This document shows positions 1 to 9,677 of a stretch of DNA of 28,214 nt, in pieces. The stretch is from contig LSSL01001038.1 in assembly GCA_001953115.1 (NCBI GenBank), positions 1-28,214 of the forward strand, in the 5' to 3' direction. The position numbers were made by a program, and so were the translations under genes. The stretch's first letter is position 1. Each line of letters starts with the position of its first letter. This stretch comes from Smittium mucronatum. Its lineage: Eukaryota; Kickxellomycota; Harpellomycetes; Harpellales; Legeriomycetaceae. The notes beneath the pieces were generated by a model. It saw nothing but the letters and a program-made list of their open reading frames with translations, was not told the DNA's origin and searched no databases.

Positions 1-1068
1 CATAAACCACATTTTGGGGTTTAGAAATAGCATCAGAACTTCAAGAGCTATGATTAGTCATATGCTAGAAACCATAATATTCAGTAATTCGGTATATTGG
101 TGTAAGCTAAAGGAGCTCAGCAATTCAGTTAGTCTTCTTATACTTTGTGTTATGCAATGCAAGAAATTAATTATCCCTGTTTAGCAAATATATAATCACA
201 ATTTTATTAATCAGGAGTACCAATTTTCTGCTCTAGCAAAGTGTTTCGCTGTGTTTATAAACATCACCAGCCTTAGATCGTCCAATGATAGTCTACTTCT
301 GATCGTTGGGGGCGTATGGATATATGCTGATTTAGAAATAGTAAACAAACCGTAAGCCTGTTTGCAAACCAGAAATAATCCAATAGAAAATACATATTAT
401 AAAAATGACTTTGATATTTCCAAAAATAGAAGATTTGATTCTTTGGTAGTGTTCAAAATGGTCGCATTTAGGAACCAGATGGTTTTATTTCAGGCTTTTT
501 TTATTTGCAAAAAATCTGTTCTACCAATAAAATTGACAAAAAAATATAATTTTCAATGCAAAATTCTTATGGAGTGGCGAACAAGACTATATATACGGAA
601 ATTTGCAATTTCAGAGGAAAGTCCTTACAGATTCAAATGATTACATTTATTCGAATATTATTGGAAAAACAAGAGTAGATATTCTCAACCAGATTTTCAA
701 ATTGATCGTCAACTGCAAATGAAAACAAGATATTACTATTTGTGAAAATATTTGACCAATGGAAGACGGAATTTCTAATAAGGGTTTTGACTAATTATTA
801 CAAAAAGAAATCAAGTGACTTATTAGACAAGAACATAAAACGGAGCTTAGCTCTTCATCGGGAAAAGCTGATCTAAGAGGGAGAAATACGGAAATAACTA
901 ACATTATATATGAAATTACGTAAAAAAGCGGAACAAATCCTGGACATCTACAGGCCTGCTTTATTCAAACCAATGTCATCCTATCAGCCATGGAACCACA
1001 CTATTTATTTAGTAATTTCTAGTTTGCGCTAACATATCGTTTAGACATTCCCATAATAGACAGACTCA
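1..1068. other. Upstream intergenic region of the CRH gene
   Basis: This stretch is less AT-rich than the deserts further right but holds no intact gene that I recognise. The longest open frame (362-640, plus strand, 92 codons, no ATG at its start) matches no family I know, and it is followed in the same frame by more broken coding-like sequence. A second decayed frame lies at 706-1032 and is listed separately. No tRNA-like T-arm or other RNA gene was seen. Confidence 0.5.
706..1032 (+). pseudogene. Decayed coding-like frame, possibly a Ty3/gypsy pol scrap
   Basis: One reading frame stays open from 706 to 1032 except for two TAA stops (874-876 and 895-897). The last 40 codons (910-1029) start with ATG. 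They contain the stretch ILDIYRPALF, then YQPWNHTIYL. That resembles the linker just before the reverse transcriptase domain of Ty3/gypsy pol, where a phrase of the type 'PPxRPWDHxIxL' is usual. No reverse transcriptase follows, because the promoter of the CRH gene begins within about 40 bases. If the reading is right, this is a truncated element fragment next to the promoter. The similarity is short and was judged by eye, so a chance open frame or another decayed gene is equally possible. Confidence 0.28.
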
Positions 1069-1076
1069 TATATAAA
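1069..1076 (+). promoter_or_regulatory. Probable TATA box of the CRH gene
   Basis: TATATAAA lies 107-114 bases upstream of the ATG at 1183. It is followed by pyrimidine-rich tracts (around 1128-1146), as is common ahead of fungal transcription starts. The placement supports the chosen start codon. No transcription data are available, and AT-rich DNA produces such boxes by chance. Confidence 0.5.
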
Positions 1077-1182
1077 CACCCATTTCGGGAAGCTTCAATG
1101 ATATGACTACGAGTCTTCGTGGATTTCAATTTATTTTACCTTTTCCAGATCCTAGAAAAATTTAACTTAATATTTTGCGACA

Positions 1183-2759
1183 ATGGTAATTATTTCTTTT
1201 CTGCAATATTTTCATTGCATTTTTTCCCCTCATATTATAAACACCTGAATCTTCCCCTTAATATAGGTTAAAACGCAGATTATATCCCTTTTCTGTGTTC
1301 TTTATTCTGCCCTTGTTTCTTCACAATGTGTCAACTACGGTGATGGGAAATCCAACTGCCCTGAATCTGTCCCTTGTTGCTATTTGGGCTATTGTAATTC
1401 TTCAGCTAACTTTTGTATTCTAGGCAACTGTCAACCTGATGATTCCTACTCCCCCAGCTCTTGCTGGCCAAAACCAATGTGCAAAGACACCAATACTGGG
1501 TTTTCTAATCCTAATATTCTTGTTACTGCAGCAGACTTCACTGGTGACGTCAACTCTCAAATATTCTATTCACAAGAGGTACCCAACTACGCCAGAGTTA
1601 GCGGGGGAAATCTAGTTCTTGGTCTTAAACCTCAAAGCGACTTAACTCTTACTGGGCAAGGAAGTACTGTATACTTTTCCAGGTACTATTTTATTTGTTT
1701 AATTAATACTATACGGCTATTCTTCTTTACCTTTTTTTACTTCAAGTTTCGTTACAGCTAAACTCGTCATAAAAACACTGCAATATTCTCTCCACCATAT
1801 ATTTCATTTTATTTTATTGGTTTAATCCTTGCAATTTGTAATAAGACGTTATTATTGAACTTTTATTAATTCTTTTTTATTATGGATTTTTTAGATGGAT
1901 CGATCATGGAACCATCACTGTTAGTGCAATGAGTGGATGCAAAAGCCCCGGTGTTGTTAGTTCTTTTATCGTCAGGAACGAATTCGGTGACGAGATTGAT
2001 TTCGAATGGGTCGGAAAAGATGTTACTACAGTACAAACCAATTATTACTATGATGACGAACTTGATTACACTAAAATGGTCCCTAGTGGCAATTTAGGTG
2101 ATACTACATCAAGCTTTATTGATTACACTATCGATTGGCAGCTGGATTCCATTTCTTGGTATGCTAATGGTATCCTCATTAGAACCGTTAGAAGAGCGGA
2201 TACTTGGTCTGTTGCTGAAAACGTTTATAAATTCCCCGACAGACCCGCTCAGCTCTCATTCTCGGTTTGGGATGGTGCTAATGGACGACCTGAGGGTACT
2301 TACGAATGGGCTGGATATCCTATTGTATATACTCCTTCTACCGAATACGATTTCTATGTGAAAAATGTTCAAGTCAAATGCATGTATGGTGGAAACGATA
2401 CTTATGTCATCCCTAACACATCCAGTAGTTCCTCTTCCAGCGCATCCGCCAGTTTTTCGTCTTCACGTTCTGGGTCCTCGAGTGTAAGTGCCAGTGCATC
2501 TAGGTCTTCGTCTAGTTCATCTGGTTCATCCACCGGAACTTCATCATCTAGACCCACTTCATCTTCTGGATCAAATTCAGCATCTTCAGCTTCAAACTCT
2601 GTGTCTTCCGACTCAGATCTCATAAGTGATTCCCTGACTAGTTCATCTTCAAAGTCCTCAACATCATCTTTAGTCTCATCATCAAACCCACAAGCCAACG
2701 TTTATGTATCATTTATATATGCTTTGGCCTTGTCAGCTGTGGTATCTTTCACTGTTTAA
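1183..2759 (+). CDS. CRH-family GH16 chitin-glucan transglycosylase, GPI-anchored
   Basis: Spliced gene of 427 codons: exons 1183-1185, 1267-1682 and 1895-2759. Residues 1-20 form a signal peptide. Residues 22-58 are Cys-rich with a paired CC, like a degenerate CBM18 chitin-binding module. The GH16 catalytic domain covers about residues 85-300. It holds GVVSSF (159-164) and DEIDFEWVG, with nucleophile E173, helper D175 and acid/base E177, and a late SVWDGA motif (263-268). A Ser-rich stalk (316-403) and a short hydrophobic tail fit a GPI signal. The yeast relatives Crh1, Utr2 and Crr1 cross-link chitin to beta-glucan in the cell wall outside the plasma membrane; the same role is inferred here. 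Exon 3 completes the split Arg140 codon, and reading continues in the conserved family order across both junctions. Stop TAA is at 2757-2759. All key residues are present, so the gene is probably functional. Confidence 0.93.
1186..1266 (+). other. Intron 1 of the CRH gene (directly after ATG)
   Basis: 81 bases, GTAATT to TATAG, with CTTAAT near the acceptor as a possible branch site. Unspliced reading from the ATG hits a stop after 21 codons. Splicing gives a clean signal peptide in frame with the Cys-rich module. No in-frame ATG exists in exon 2 before the signal peptide, which has TAG directly ahead of it in the genomic sequence, so the three-base first coding exon is needed. Confidence 0.82.
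1683..1894 (+). other. Intron 2 of the CRH gene
   Basis: 212 bases, from donor GTACTA (unusual after the GTA) to acceptor TTTTTTAG. It joins AG to A to make the Arg140 codon and restores the order YFSR then WIDHG, which matches the GH16 CRH strand before GVVSSF. The intron is T-rich and contains stops in the incoming frame. Confidence 0.85.
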
Positions 2760-3511
2760 AGTTAATTTGATGTATGCCTATATTCTTTATGGGTTTTCTT
2801 TCACCTATTTTTTGCCCCACAAATTCTGTACCCCGTTTTAAGTTTTGTGCGAATGCATAGCTCCGCCCTTTCAATTTACATCCAGTTTGATATTTCATTA
2901 TTTTATTTGAGCTAAATTATAATATTCGTCGCTCTTAATTTTTCCATATTTTTAACTTTAATTCTTCATTATCATATTCTGAATAAGAATTAATTGATAG
3001 CATGATGTGGTGAATCTTTCTTTGTTTTCTATTTACCATATATGTAGCTTGAGAACATTTCGAGACGAGTGAATATTAAAGACGATCTTGTCTTGGTGCT
3101 TTTCTCAATGGAGTTCACCTTCGCTTTGAAGCTTGCGTAAATTTATTGGCAAACAAATAAATCTAGAATAGATCGAATTTTGGATGATATTTGATTTTTG
3201 CAATCAAGATGAATTACGGGAAATAACTAGCATATTTTAACGGTTGGATCATTTCCACGACCACAGGTTTGCTTTTAACAAATTCAGTCTGTAATTTTAA
3301 TCGTCGGGTTTTGCTGATACTGTTGGCTGGATTTGTTTATTTTAATGGGGAGGGTTTTTTATATATAGCATATTCTGGGCCTAAAAATGCATTCATTTAA
3401 CTCTCATTTGTCAAATCAAATATTTATTATGCGATAAATAAGAAAATCTAACCACGTATATTTTTTTATCGCAAAATTTGCTATGGATTTTTTGACATAA
3501 AATGTTTGTAT
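2760..3511. other. 3' region of the CRH gene and unresolved coding-like island
   Basis: The first few hundred bases are AT-rich and probably hold the 3' UTR and poly(A) site. From about 3049 to 3400 the base composition is richer in GC. Open frames exist on both strands: plus 3227-3400 (57 codons, hydrophobic) and minus 3214-3336 (about 40 codons, Lys- and Val-rich, with a TATATATAAA box just upstream on that strand). I do not recognise either product. Neither has both a start and supporting splice signals, so no gene is called. Confidence 0.4.
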
Positions 3512-3718
3512 GGTGACGTGACTGAAGGCCTATTTCCAATTCGGTATCAGAACATTTCATCCAATTTTCGACCACTAATATTTTTCGATTAGTTGCTTCT
3601 AGAAAAAGTGTATATTACAACGGAATTTTTTTTTTTTACTGGTCATTTCATTTTTAATCTTGGTTTTTAATAGATAGATTCAGTAGGCGAAATGTCCTGT
3701 TACCTTCAGTCCTGAAAC
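3512..3718. mobile_element. MITE copy 1 (207 bp, MULE-type target duplication)
   Basis: The left end carries GACTGAAGG followed by a CAGAACATTTC core. The right end, read on the other strand, carries GGACTGAAGG followed by CAGGACATTTC. Nine-base flanks match at 8 of 9 positions: TGTTTGTAT (3503-3511) and TGTTTGAAT (3719-3727). The left arm shares CCTATTTCCAATT and CATTTC with the right arm of the copy at 6731-6939, so they belong to one family. No coding capacity was seen. The 9-base duplication fits the Mutator superfamily. Confidence 0.68.
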
Positions 3719-4398
3719 TGTTTGAATTGACCGAAAAATAGGTGCCATTTTATTACATCGAGCTCTGCAAGGGCTTAAAAATTATTTTTTTTAATTTCGA
3801 TGGAATGTGGCCATTATCTGCTGGCAATTTTTTTTAACCCCATAGAACTCTTAAACATTAGTTTTTTAGTATTTTTAAGGTCCTACCTTGGGTATTGAAC
3901 ATAATTTATAGTCTTTTAAACAGGAGTCCCTTTCTTTTTAAGCGGGTAAACCCATATTCTCATTCCGGAAAACTCTCCTTAAAAACAGTAAATCTTTTGT
4001 GTATTTGTGAAATTCGAAGTTGCTTTTTTCCCTAAAATTTTGGCCATTTACACTGATAATTAATAGTCTAGATTTACACCACTTTTAGTAATAACATAAA
4101 TATTCTTTTCTTCACTCAATATTAATTTAAAAAGCTTTATTTTGCTATTATTTTCAATCATCGCAACATCGATGCTCTCTTTAAATAAACACCTTGATAA
4201 ATATCCTTAATTTCATTAGAGCGGAAAGATCCAGAGTCCATAACCTTTTAATAGCAAAAAATAACCCGGTTTAAGATACAAGTTTTAGTGAAAAATTAAT
4301 ACAATATCATGTTATCTAATTATTTGTTCAGATAAAAATAAGCCATTTCACGCTTTTCCGTGTTCGAAACATTAACGATTAATGCCCAAATCAACAAT
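3719..4398. other. AT-rich intergenic DNA, nothing recognised
   Basis: AT-rich sequence with T runs (for example 3786-3795 and 3829-3835). No frame of useful length, RNA gene or repeat was recognised. Confidence 0.5.
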
Positions 4399-4852
4399 AT
4401 GTACTGTCCATGCTTTAACTCTAGTCTCCATGTTTGTAAGTACTCCGATTCGCTAAATTATTAAAAATATATTTGCCAATTTCAAATGTTTAATCAATAG
4501 TACATTAGTTAACCAAAGTGAAAATCGAAGCAGCGTAAATATTGGTCATGAAAATGTCAGGAGATGGCCCACCGACGACGAAAGCGTTCAAGTAAAGCAA
4601 ATCACAAATTCGCTCTTAGGTAATTTTCACCCCTAAAACTGGAAAAAATTGTAATTTTCTATCCCTTTCATAATAAATTTACGCAAAAAAAAACCCCCCC
4701 CTCATTCAGGAGTCACTTTTTTATGTTGTTCCGATTTGCTATATGGGAGATTCTTTCGAAGACCAGACTTCTTTATAGTGTGCAAACTATTGGCTACACT
4801 TGAATTTATTCAAAACCAGTCCAATAAAAATAGAATAACATTCTGGCTCTAA
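4399..4852 (+). CDS. Possible small spliced gene, unknown product (96 codons)
   Basis: Proposed exons are 4399-4435, 4509-4619 and 4710-4852. The first intron has a consensus GTAAGT donor and a TAG acceptor (73 bases). The second runs from GTAATT to CATTCAG (90 bases) and contains an A9C8 tract. The three exons sum to 291 bases in one frame, with ATG at 4399 and TAA at 4850-4852. Exons 1 and 2 are clearly richer in GC than the introns around them. Exon 2 looks protein-like, with polar residues and the phrase RRWPTDDESVQVKQITNSLL. The predicted product begins MYCPCF and matches no family I know. The opposite strand of exon 2 is also open for about 37 codons, and exon 3 is open in more than one frame, so the model could be wrong in its last exon or in strand. 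Confidence 0.33.
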
Positions 4853-6127
4853 TAAATTACAACACTTTATTAGTAGAAAACCAGCCTCTAAAATTCATAT
4901 TTTGAATTACCCAATAAATTAATACTAATCTTAGCTCAATCTTTCCAAATTAGGAATATAGTGAAAATATAGTAGGAAAGTGTCCGCTCTCAAAGAGAAT
5001 CTCCTATATATTGACCACATTTTCGTGAGAAAAATAAAATAGTATCCTGCGAATCATGATTAGTTCTTTATAGTTATTGGCAATAAAAATGGAACTCGAT
5101 TTCATATCAATAAACGAATGTAGTTTATATTAATCGCCATTTATTGGGTTAATATTACACGTCAACAAGCAAAAAATAATAGACTCCACAAATGGAAATT
5201 TATAATCTTTTTGTGCCCGGAAAGGACTAAACTCTAATATAAAATATTCATTAATTTCAGAGAGTGGGATATTATTTTACCTTGAAAATCAAAAAACTGT
5301 TGCAAAATTAAATAATTCAAGAAAAAAATCATTCAAAACAGAAAATGTCCAAATTAGTGATTTTAGAAATTGGTGGTGATTATTGATATTTTTTTAACGT
5401 GATACAAACCTTTTGTATTTTTTTGTCGCAAAAACTCGCTTGTGCTACATTTACTTTAAGAAAAAAGTAGCACCATTTGCTGAGAATTGCATGAAAATTA
5501 CATCAATTATAGCAGTATGGATTTTATCCAACAATTTGCTGTCAATTTGTGATATTGTTAATTTATCTTTATTTGCAACATCTTTTTTTCGAGTGTAGTA
5601 CGAAAAAAAAATCCTTTAAAATGTAAATATATTTATTTTTCATCTTTCCTGGTTTGCAGCTTGTAATATACACAAAAGATTTTAACTTTTATTGGTTATA
5701 TTTTGTTATTGTTTCATATTACTGAATATGATTAAGTAGAAATTGAAATACAGATCCTACTGAATTTTACTCTTCCTTTTTCTGTACTTTTCTATTAATA
5801 TGGATCAAGTTTCTTTGAGCCATTAACTGTTATTATTATTTTTGGTTGATAATTAACCAATTAACACATATATAACTCTTTATCATCTCTAATTATTAAA
5901 CTACGATGTCACCTTTCTTTAAAACGCTAAACTCATCGATTTTGCTGAAAAGATGATGTTTTACTGAGAATCACATCTGTAAAATTTTGCAACACTATAA
6001 GAAAAAAAGACCCCAACTGTGGTATATATGTCTATTTTAGATATGACTGAATATCTATACCCATATTTTAATTTTCATTGGCATTTTTACAAAAAGTATC
6101 AAAAATCAACCTCTCTTTCTCTCAAGA
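4853..6127. other. AT-rich region without a recognised gene
   Basis: Contains a small hairpin just at the left edge (CTAATAAA and TTTATTAG, 4849-4873, loop of 9). It also holds one 61-codon open frame, 5413-5598 on the plus strand, with no recognised product and no ATG at its open start. The rest is simple AT-rich sequence. Confidence 0.45.
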
Positions 6128-6469
6128 ATGAATATTTATTTCATTGGAGAAATGGGTGGTGGTGTTTTGTTAAACATGGAAATGGTATATACCTTGGCAT
6201 CGAGAAAAAATACATATGTTTTTCTTCAACATTTTCAACAAATAGGCTACAGTATTATATATTTTCCGCCAATATCGGATTTTGTCATACTCGATATGGA
6301 ACACGGAGTTCGCATTGAGGAAAAGAGAAAATCTAGCTCATGAAAATTCAATGATTACCTTGGATGTTTCAAAGAATTCTTTTTGAAAACGGTGTATCGT
6401 ATCGTCTTTATAGATGCAGCTATAAACTGGGTACAATTTTACATTTTATATCAAGTTGGGTAAGTATTC
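6128..6469 (+). pseudogene. Coding-like island of unknown identity
   Basis: From ATG at 6128 one plus-strand frame runs 71 codons to a TGA at 6341-6343. It then stays open for a further 42 codons up to a TAA at 6470-6472. That TAA overlaps a consensus GTAAGT donor (6469-6474), so the frame could be an exon interrupted by one stop. Base composition is richer in GC than the flanks. A second overlapping frame (6019-6318) is also open. The product is not recognised: no signal peptide, and no motif that I can name. It could be a decayed gene or transposon part. The minus strand is also partly open, so strand is uncertain. Confidence 0.25.
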
Positions 6470-6730
6470 CATAAACCTTAATTAATACCCACCCGATTTA
6501 TATTTGGACGTTGATAATTTCTCCACATTTTTACAAAAAACACATTTGTAATCTCACCAATTCACACAGTTTTACAATGATTTGCACGTTTTTATAGCTT
6601 TTGTCCAATTAATATGATTAAAAAATTACTAATTTTGCACAGAATATTTTTTTTGTTTTAATTGGGAAATAAATTTTAGCTTATCCACTAAACTAATATT
6701 ATACTGGTACCAGCGTATAACTTGAAATGG

Positions 6731-6939
6731 GTGTCAGGATATTTGACCTAAATGACATTTCACCTTAATTATGCAGCCTATTATGGGTTAAAATCAAAAT
6801 GTACTTCCCCAGTAAAAATAGCTAATTTGTATGAAATATTCCTTTTAAAAATATGTGCTTAATACTTAATTATTAGTGGTCATAAATTGGGTGAAATGTC
6901 ATGTAGGTCAATTGGAAATAGGTGAAATGACCCGTAACC
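6731..6939. mobile_element. MITE copy 2 (209 bp, MULE-type target duplication)
   Basis: Inverted arms share a 22-base core with one mismatch. The left core (about 6743-6764) includes TGACCTAAATGACATTTC; the right arm reads TGACCTACATGACATTTC on the other strand (about 6890-6911). The outer ends are GTGTCAGG on the left and GGTTACGGG on the right (reverse strand). Ten-base flanks match at 9 of 10 positions: CTTGAAATGG (6721-6730) and CTTAAAATGG (6940-6949). There is no coding capacity in the roughly 125-base interior. Confidence 0.8.
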
Positions 6940-7146
6940 CTTAAAATGGCTTAATGTAAAGCAATCCAATAAAAATACAAATTTGGCCAAGGAGCTTATC
7001 AGAACTATTATGTGCTAAATGTTTAGATTTATTTTAGCAATAATTGGTTAAAATGTAAATTCGTGCAAATTCGCTAAATTTTGCATTATTATTTGTAAAA
7101 CTGTGAAAAGATGTATTTCGTCCTTTTTATCTTTCCACTAATTTTT

Positions 7147-7353
7147 TGGTGCCATGACTATTTGCATACTACCATTTCGTCTACTCTTTCTACCTATCAT
7201 TTTACATGATTAAGATTGTATTGGCGAATGAAATGTGTGTATTTCTTATCATTATGCACCAAAAAAATTAAAACTTAATTATCTCTATTTATTGGTAAAA
7301 AAGTATACGAAATGTTCAGTTTGTGAATTGGTAGTATAAAAATAGTCCTGACA
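7147..7353. mobile_element. MITE copy 3 (207 bp, perfect 9 bp target duplication)
   Basis: The left arm contains GACTATTTGCATACTACCA and the right arm, on the other strand, GACTATTTTTATACTACCA (17 of 19 identical). Both are followed by TTTCGT(C/A)TACT, with about 16 bases missing from the left arm. Both flanks read CTAATTTTT (7138-7146 and 7354-7362). The end GTCAGGACTATTT matches the GTCAGGATATTT end of copy 2. It lies about 200 bases right of copy 2 and about 760 bases left of a MULE transposase relic. Confidence 0.8.
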
Positions 7354-8110
7354 CTAATTTTTACAGTGCTCAGATTTTTCTTGATTCACAAAAAGGTTTA
7401 TACTGTAAAGCATCGAGTTCGTTTACAACTATTAGGATATTTTTTTTAGGGTAAAAATATTCCAACTACTAAGTGAAATAAAATCGACTAAAAAAATCAT
7501 AATGTACCATTTTCGGTTAGTTAATATAAATCACCAAACTTACATCAGAAAAACCAAATTTTTTTTGAAATATCCATTTTTTCTGTAAATGCCCATGTTT
7601 AATCAAATATCTCCAAAATTTTGTTACACAAAGCGCCTTTTTATCCACATTTGTTTAAAAATCGCCCATCGATATTTTGACATTTCCAATATTTAATAAT
7701 ACTTATTTGATTAGCCCAATTAAATTTTTTAAAAGCTTTTTTTTAGAACGAAAAACAAACCAGGCGAGTAAAATAGATGTGTAAAAAGTTTAAAATACTA
7801 AAATAAGCTAAAACGCTTTTAAAAACAAATTTGACGTGTAAAAAAACACCATACTAATTAATAAATAAAAATATTGCTTATTTGATTCTTGAGGCTCCAT
7901 AATAAAAAAAGCGATATAAAATTAAAAAAATACAGAACATATAAATATATATATGTATAAAAATCTTGTTTATATGGTGTGAATAAATTAATAAACAATT
8001 TTATAAACCCTCTTCTAACTTATTAACTTTAAAATTTTAAAAATATTAGTGCTTCAAGAATAAATTGGATTGAATTTATTCATAGCAATCTTACAAGTAT
8101 TAATCAAAGC
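7354..8110. other. AT-rich DNA upstream of the first MULE relic
   Basis: A- and T-rich, with a short (AT)n patch around 7943-7957. This is where the 5' terminal inverted repeat of the MULE at 8111 should lie if it still exists. I could not identify a convincing pair with sequence beyond 9677, and the ends of the three MITEs are not found here. Confidence 0.4.
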
Positions 8111-9677
8111 ATGAGGGTCAAAAAATCAGGATTTTTGAAAAAGAACAAAAACATTATTTATTACTGCAAAAATTTCAAAACTTTCGCTTGTCCGGGTAAT
8201 CTTAGAGTTGAAAAATATTATGAAAAGGGAGAAAAATATTACTATTCTGAGAATCATTTGGAAATTTGTGTTGGAGCTGATGAATTTTACAAAAAAAGCA
8301 ATATTATAGAGTAAACAGTGGACGTATTTACTCCATATCAAATTAAAAAAAAGCTTGAATCTGATAAAATATCAGTATATAAAAAAAAATCCATTCCATA
8401 AGAGGAAACTACAACCAGAAATACATTCAAAAAAAAACAAATAACCACAACTATTCTCGAAAAAAAGTGCAAGCAATTGAGAAAATCAGAAAATTGGTCT
8501 GGTGCTTATGTTTCTAATTATTTAGCTATCCCGGATGACATAAAATCGATTGCTACTTCTGATAAAATGCTCACCTATCTTTCAAAAGCCTCTAATCTGC
8601 ATTTTGATTCAACCTTTAAGAAAATTAAAAGGGTACATCCAGTAAAAATAGCAGGTATTTCGGATATAGACCAATAATTTTTGCCAGCAGCCATTGCTGT
8701 AGTAAGCAAAGATAATACAGAATATTATAGATGGGTACTAAACACTCTTTTAGAATAATCGAAAAAATTGGGTTTAGATTTAACTTTTGATAATATGGTT
8801 GCTGAATATGCACCACAAATAACAAAAGCCTTGAAAGATTCTTTACCGAATATCAAAAGAACCAATTGCCTGTTTCGTTCTTCAAAAAACATAAAATAAA
8901 TGCTAGTGAAGAAAAAAAATGGTTTTGAAGAATATATATACCAAAATATATGAAAAATACAACTGAGTGCCAATAAGGATATATTTGATCTCTCAAAAAA
9001 AGCTACTGTTTCTAAATGGAAATTTTTTGGCATTGTAGCGGAAAAAATTGATAAAACATCTAAAAACCATTTCGAAAAAAATAGAAATTGGTACGAAGGA
9101 TATTTTATATTTGGCCTTATACTAACAACTCTTTGGAAAGGTTTAATAAAACAGTAAAATAAAAAATTGCAAGATATTGCGTATCAGATATCTTGATTTT
9201 TTTAGAAATTTCCAAAGATATCATCAATGATTCCAAAACTTTTTATTCGTCAAACCTTCAAAATATAGAATACATCGAGATATAGACTTCTGAAAAAAAG
9301 AAATTAGTTATTAGAATTGTAGGGGAAAAAATCTCTCGACTATTTATCTTATTTCTGAATTTATTATAAGCGAGGAGGAGTTGTTTTTTGTAATGAATAT
9401 GCTGGATAAATTGGAGTTTGAAAACTTCGAATCGATGATGAATTTTTTTGAAAAGTACACCTTTATATATTCGAAGGATTTTATAAAAGACTGGAATGAT
9501 GCTTATTGCTCATGCAGATAATTTTTAAAGAAAAAAAAGTGCCATCATATGTACCAATTTTTAATTGGCATCGGTAAAAGCGAACTAATCAGTATAGCCC
9601 TGCTGAAACAAAGGGAAAATCTAGGAAGACCAAAAATGATAAAAATAAATTCATTTCTTGAATTTAAAGAGGTATAG
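8111..9677 (+). pseudogene. Broken Mutator-like (MULE) transposase, copy 1
   Basis: The first segment (8111-8314) has Cys19, Cys27, His49 and Cys53, a FLYWCH/WRKY-GCM1-like zinc-finger pattern. The same frame continues to about 9116. Along the way are LHFDSTFK with the first catalytic Asp (8606-8608), a YRWVLNTLLE helix, and LTFDNMVAEYAPQITKAL with a candidate second Asp. A shift then brings in TNNSLERFNKTVK, the classic MULE motif with the catalytic Glu (9136-9138). Another shift leads to a SWIM zinc finger (CSC at 9507-9515, then KKKKCHHMY) and a GRPK tail. The frame is broken by five TAA stops (8312, 8399, 8675, 8756, 8897), one TGA (8951) and two frameshifts, so it is dead. The domain order is that of complete MULE transposases. 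Confidence 0.85.

Noticed and set aside
2402..2698. Long minus-strand open frame rich in Asp and Glu
   Set aside because: It is the antisense of the Ser-rich stalk of the CRH gene: TCN and AGT serine codons read backwards give no stops.
3470..3500. Solo LTR fragment suggested by GCTATGGATTTT near 3479
   Set aside because: Only about 12 bases match the LTR and nothing on either side continues the match.
8111..8899. Reassigned genetic code (five TAA codons in one otherwise open frame)
   Set aside because: The CRH gene ends normally with TAA and uses CAA for Gln. The same relic also has TGA, TAG and frameshifts further on, so ordinary decay explains it.
8625..9033. Minus-strand open frames of 66 and 102 codons
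   Set aside because: They are antisense to the MULE catalytic region on the plus strand, which has recognisable motifs.
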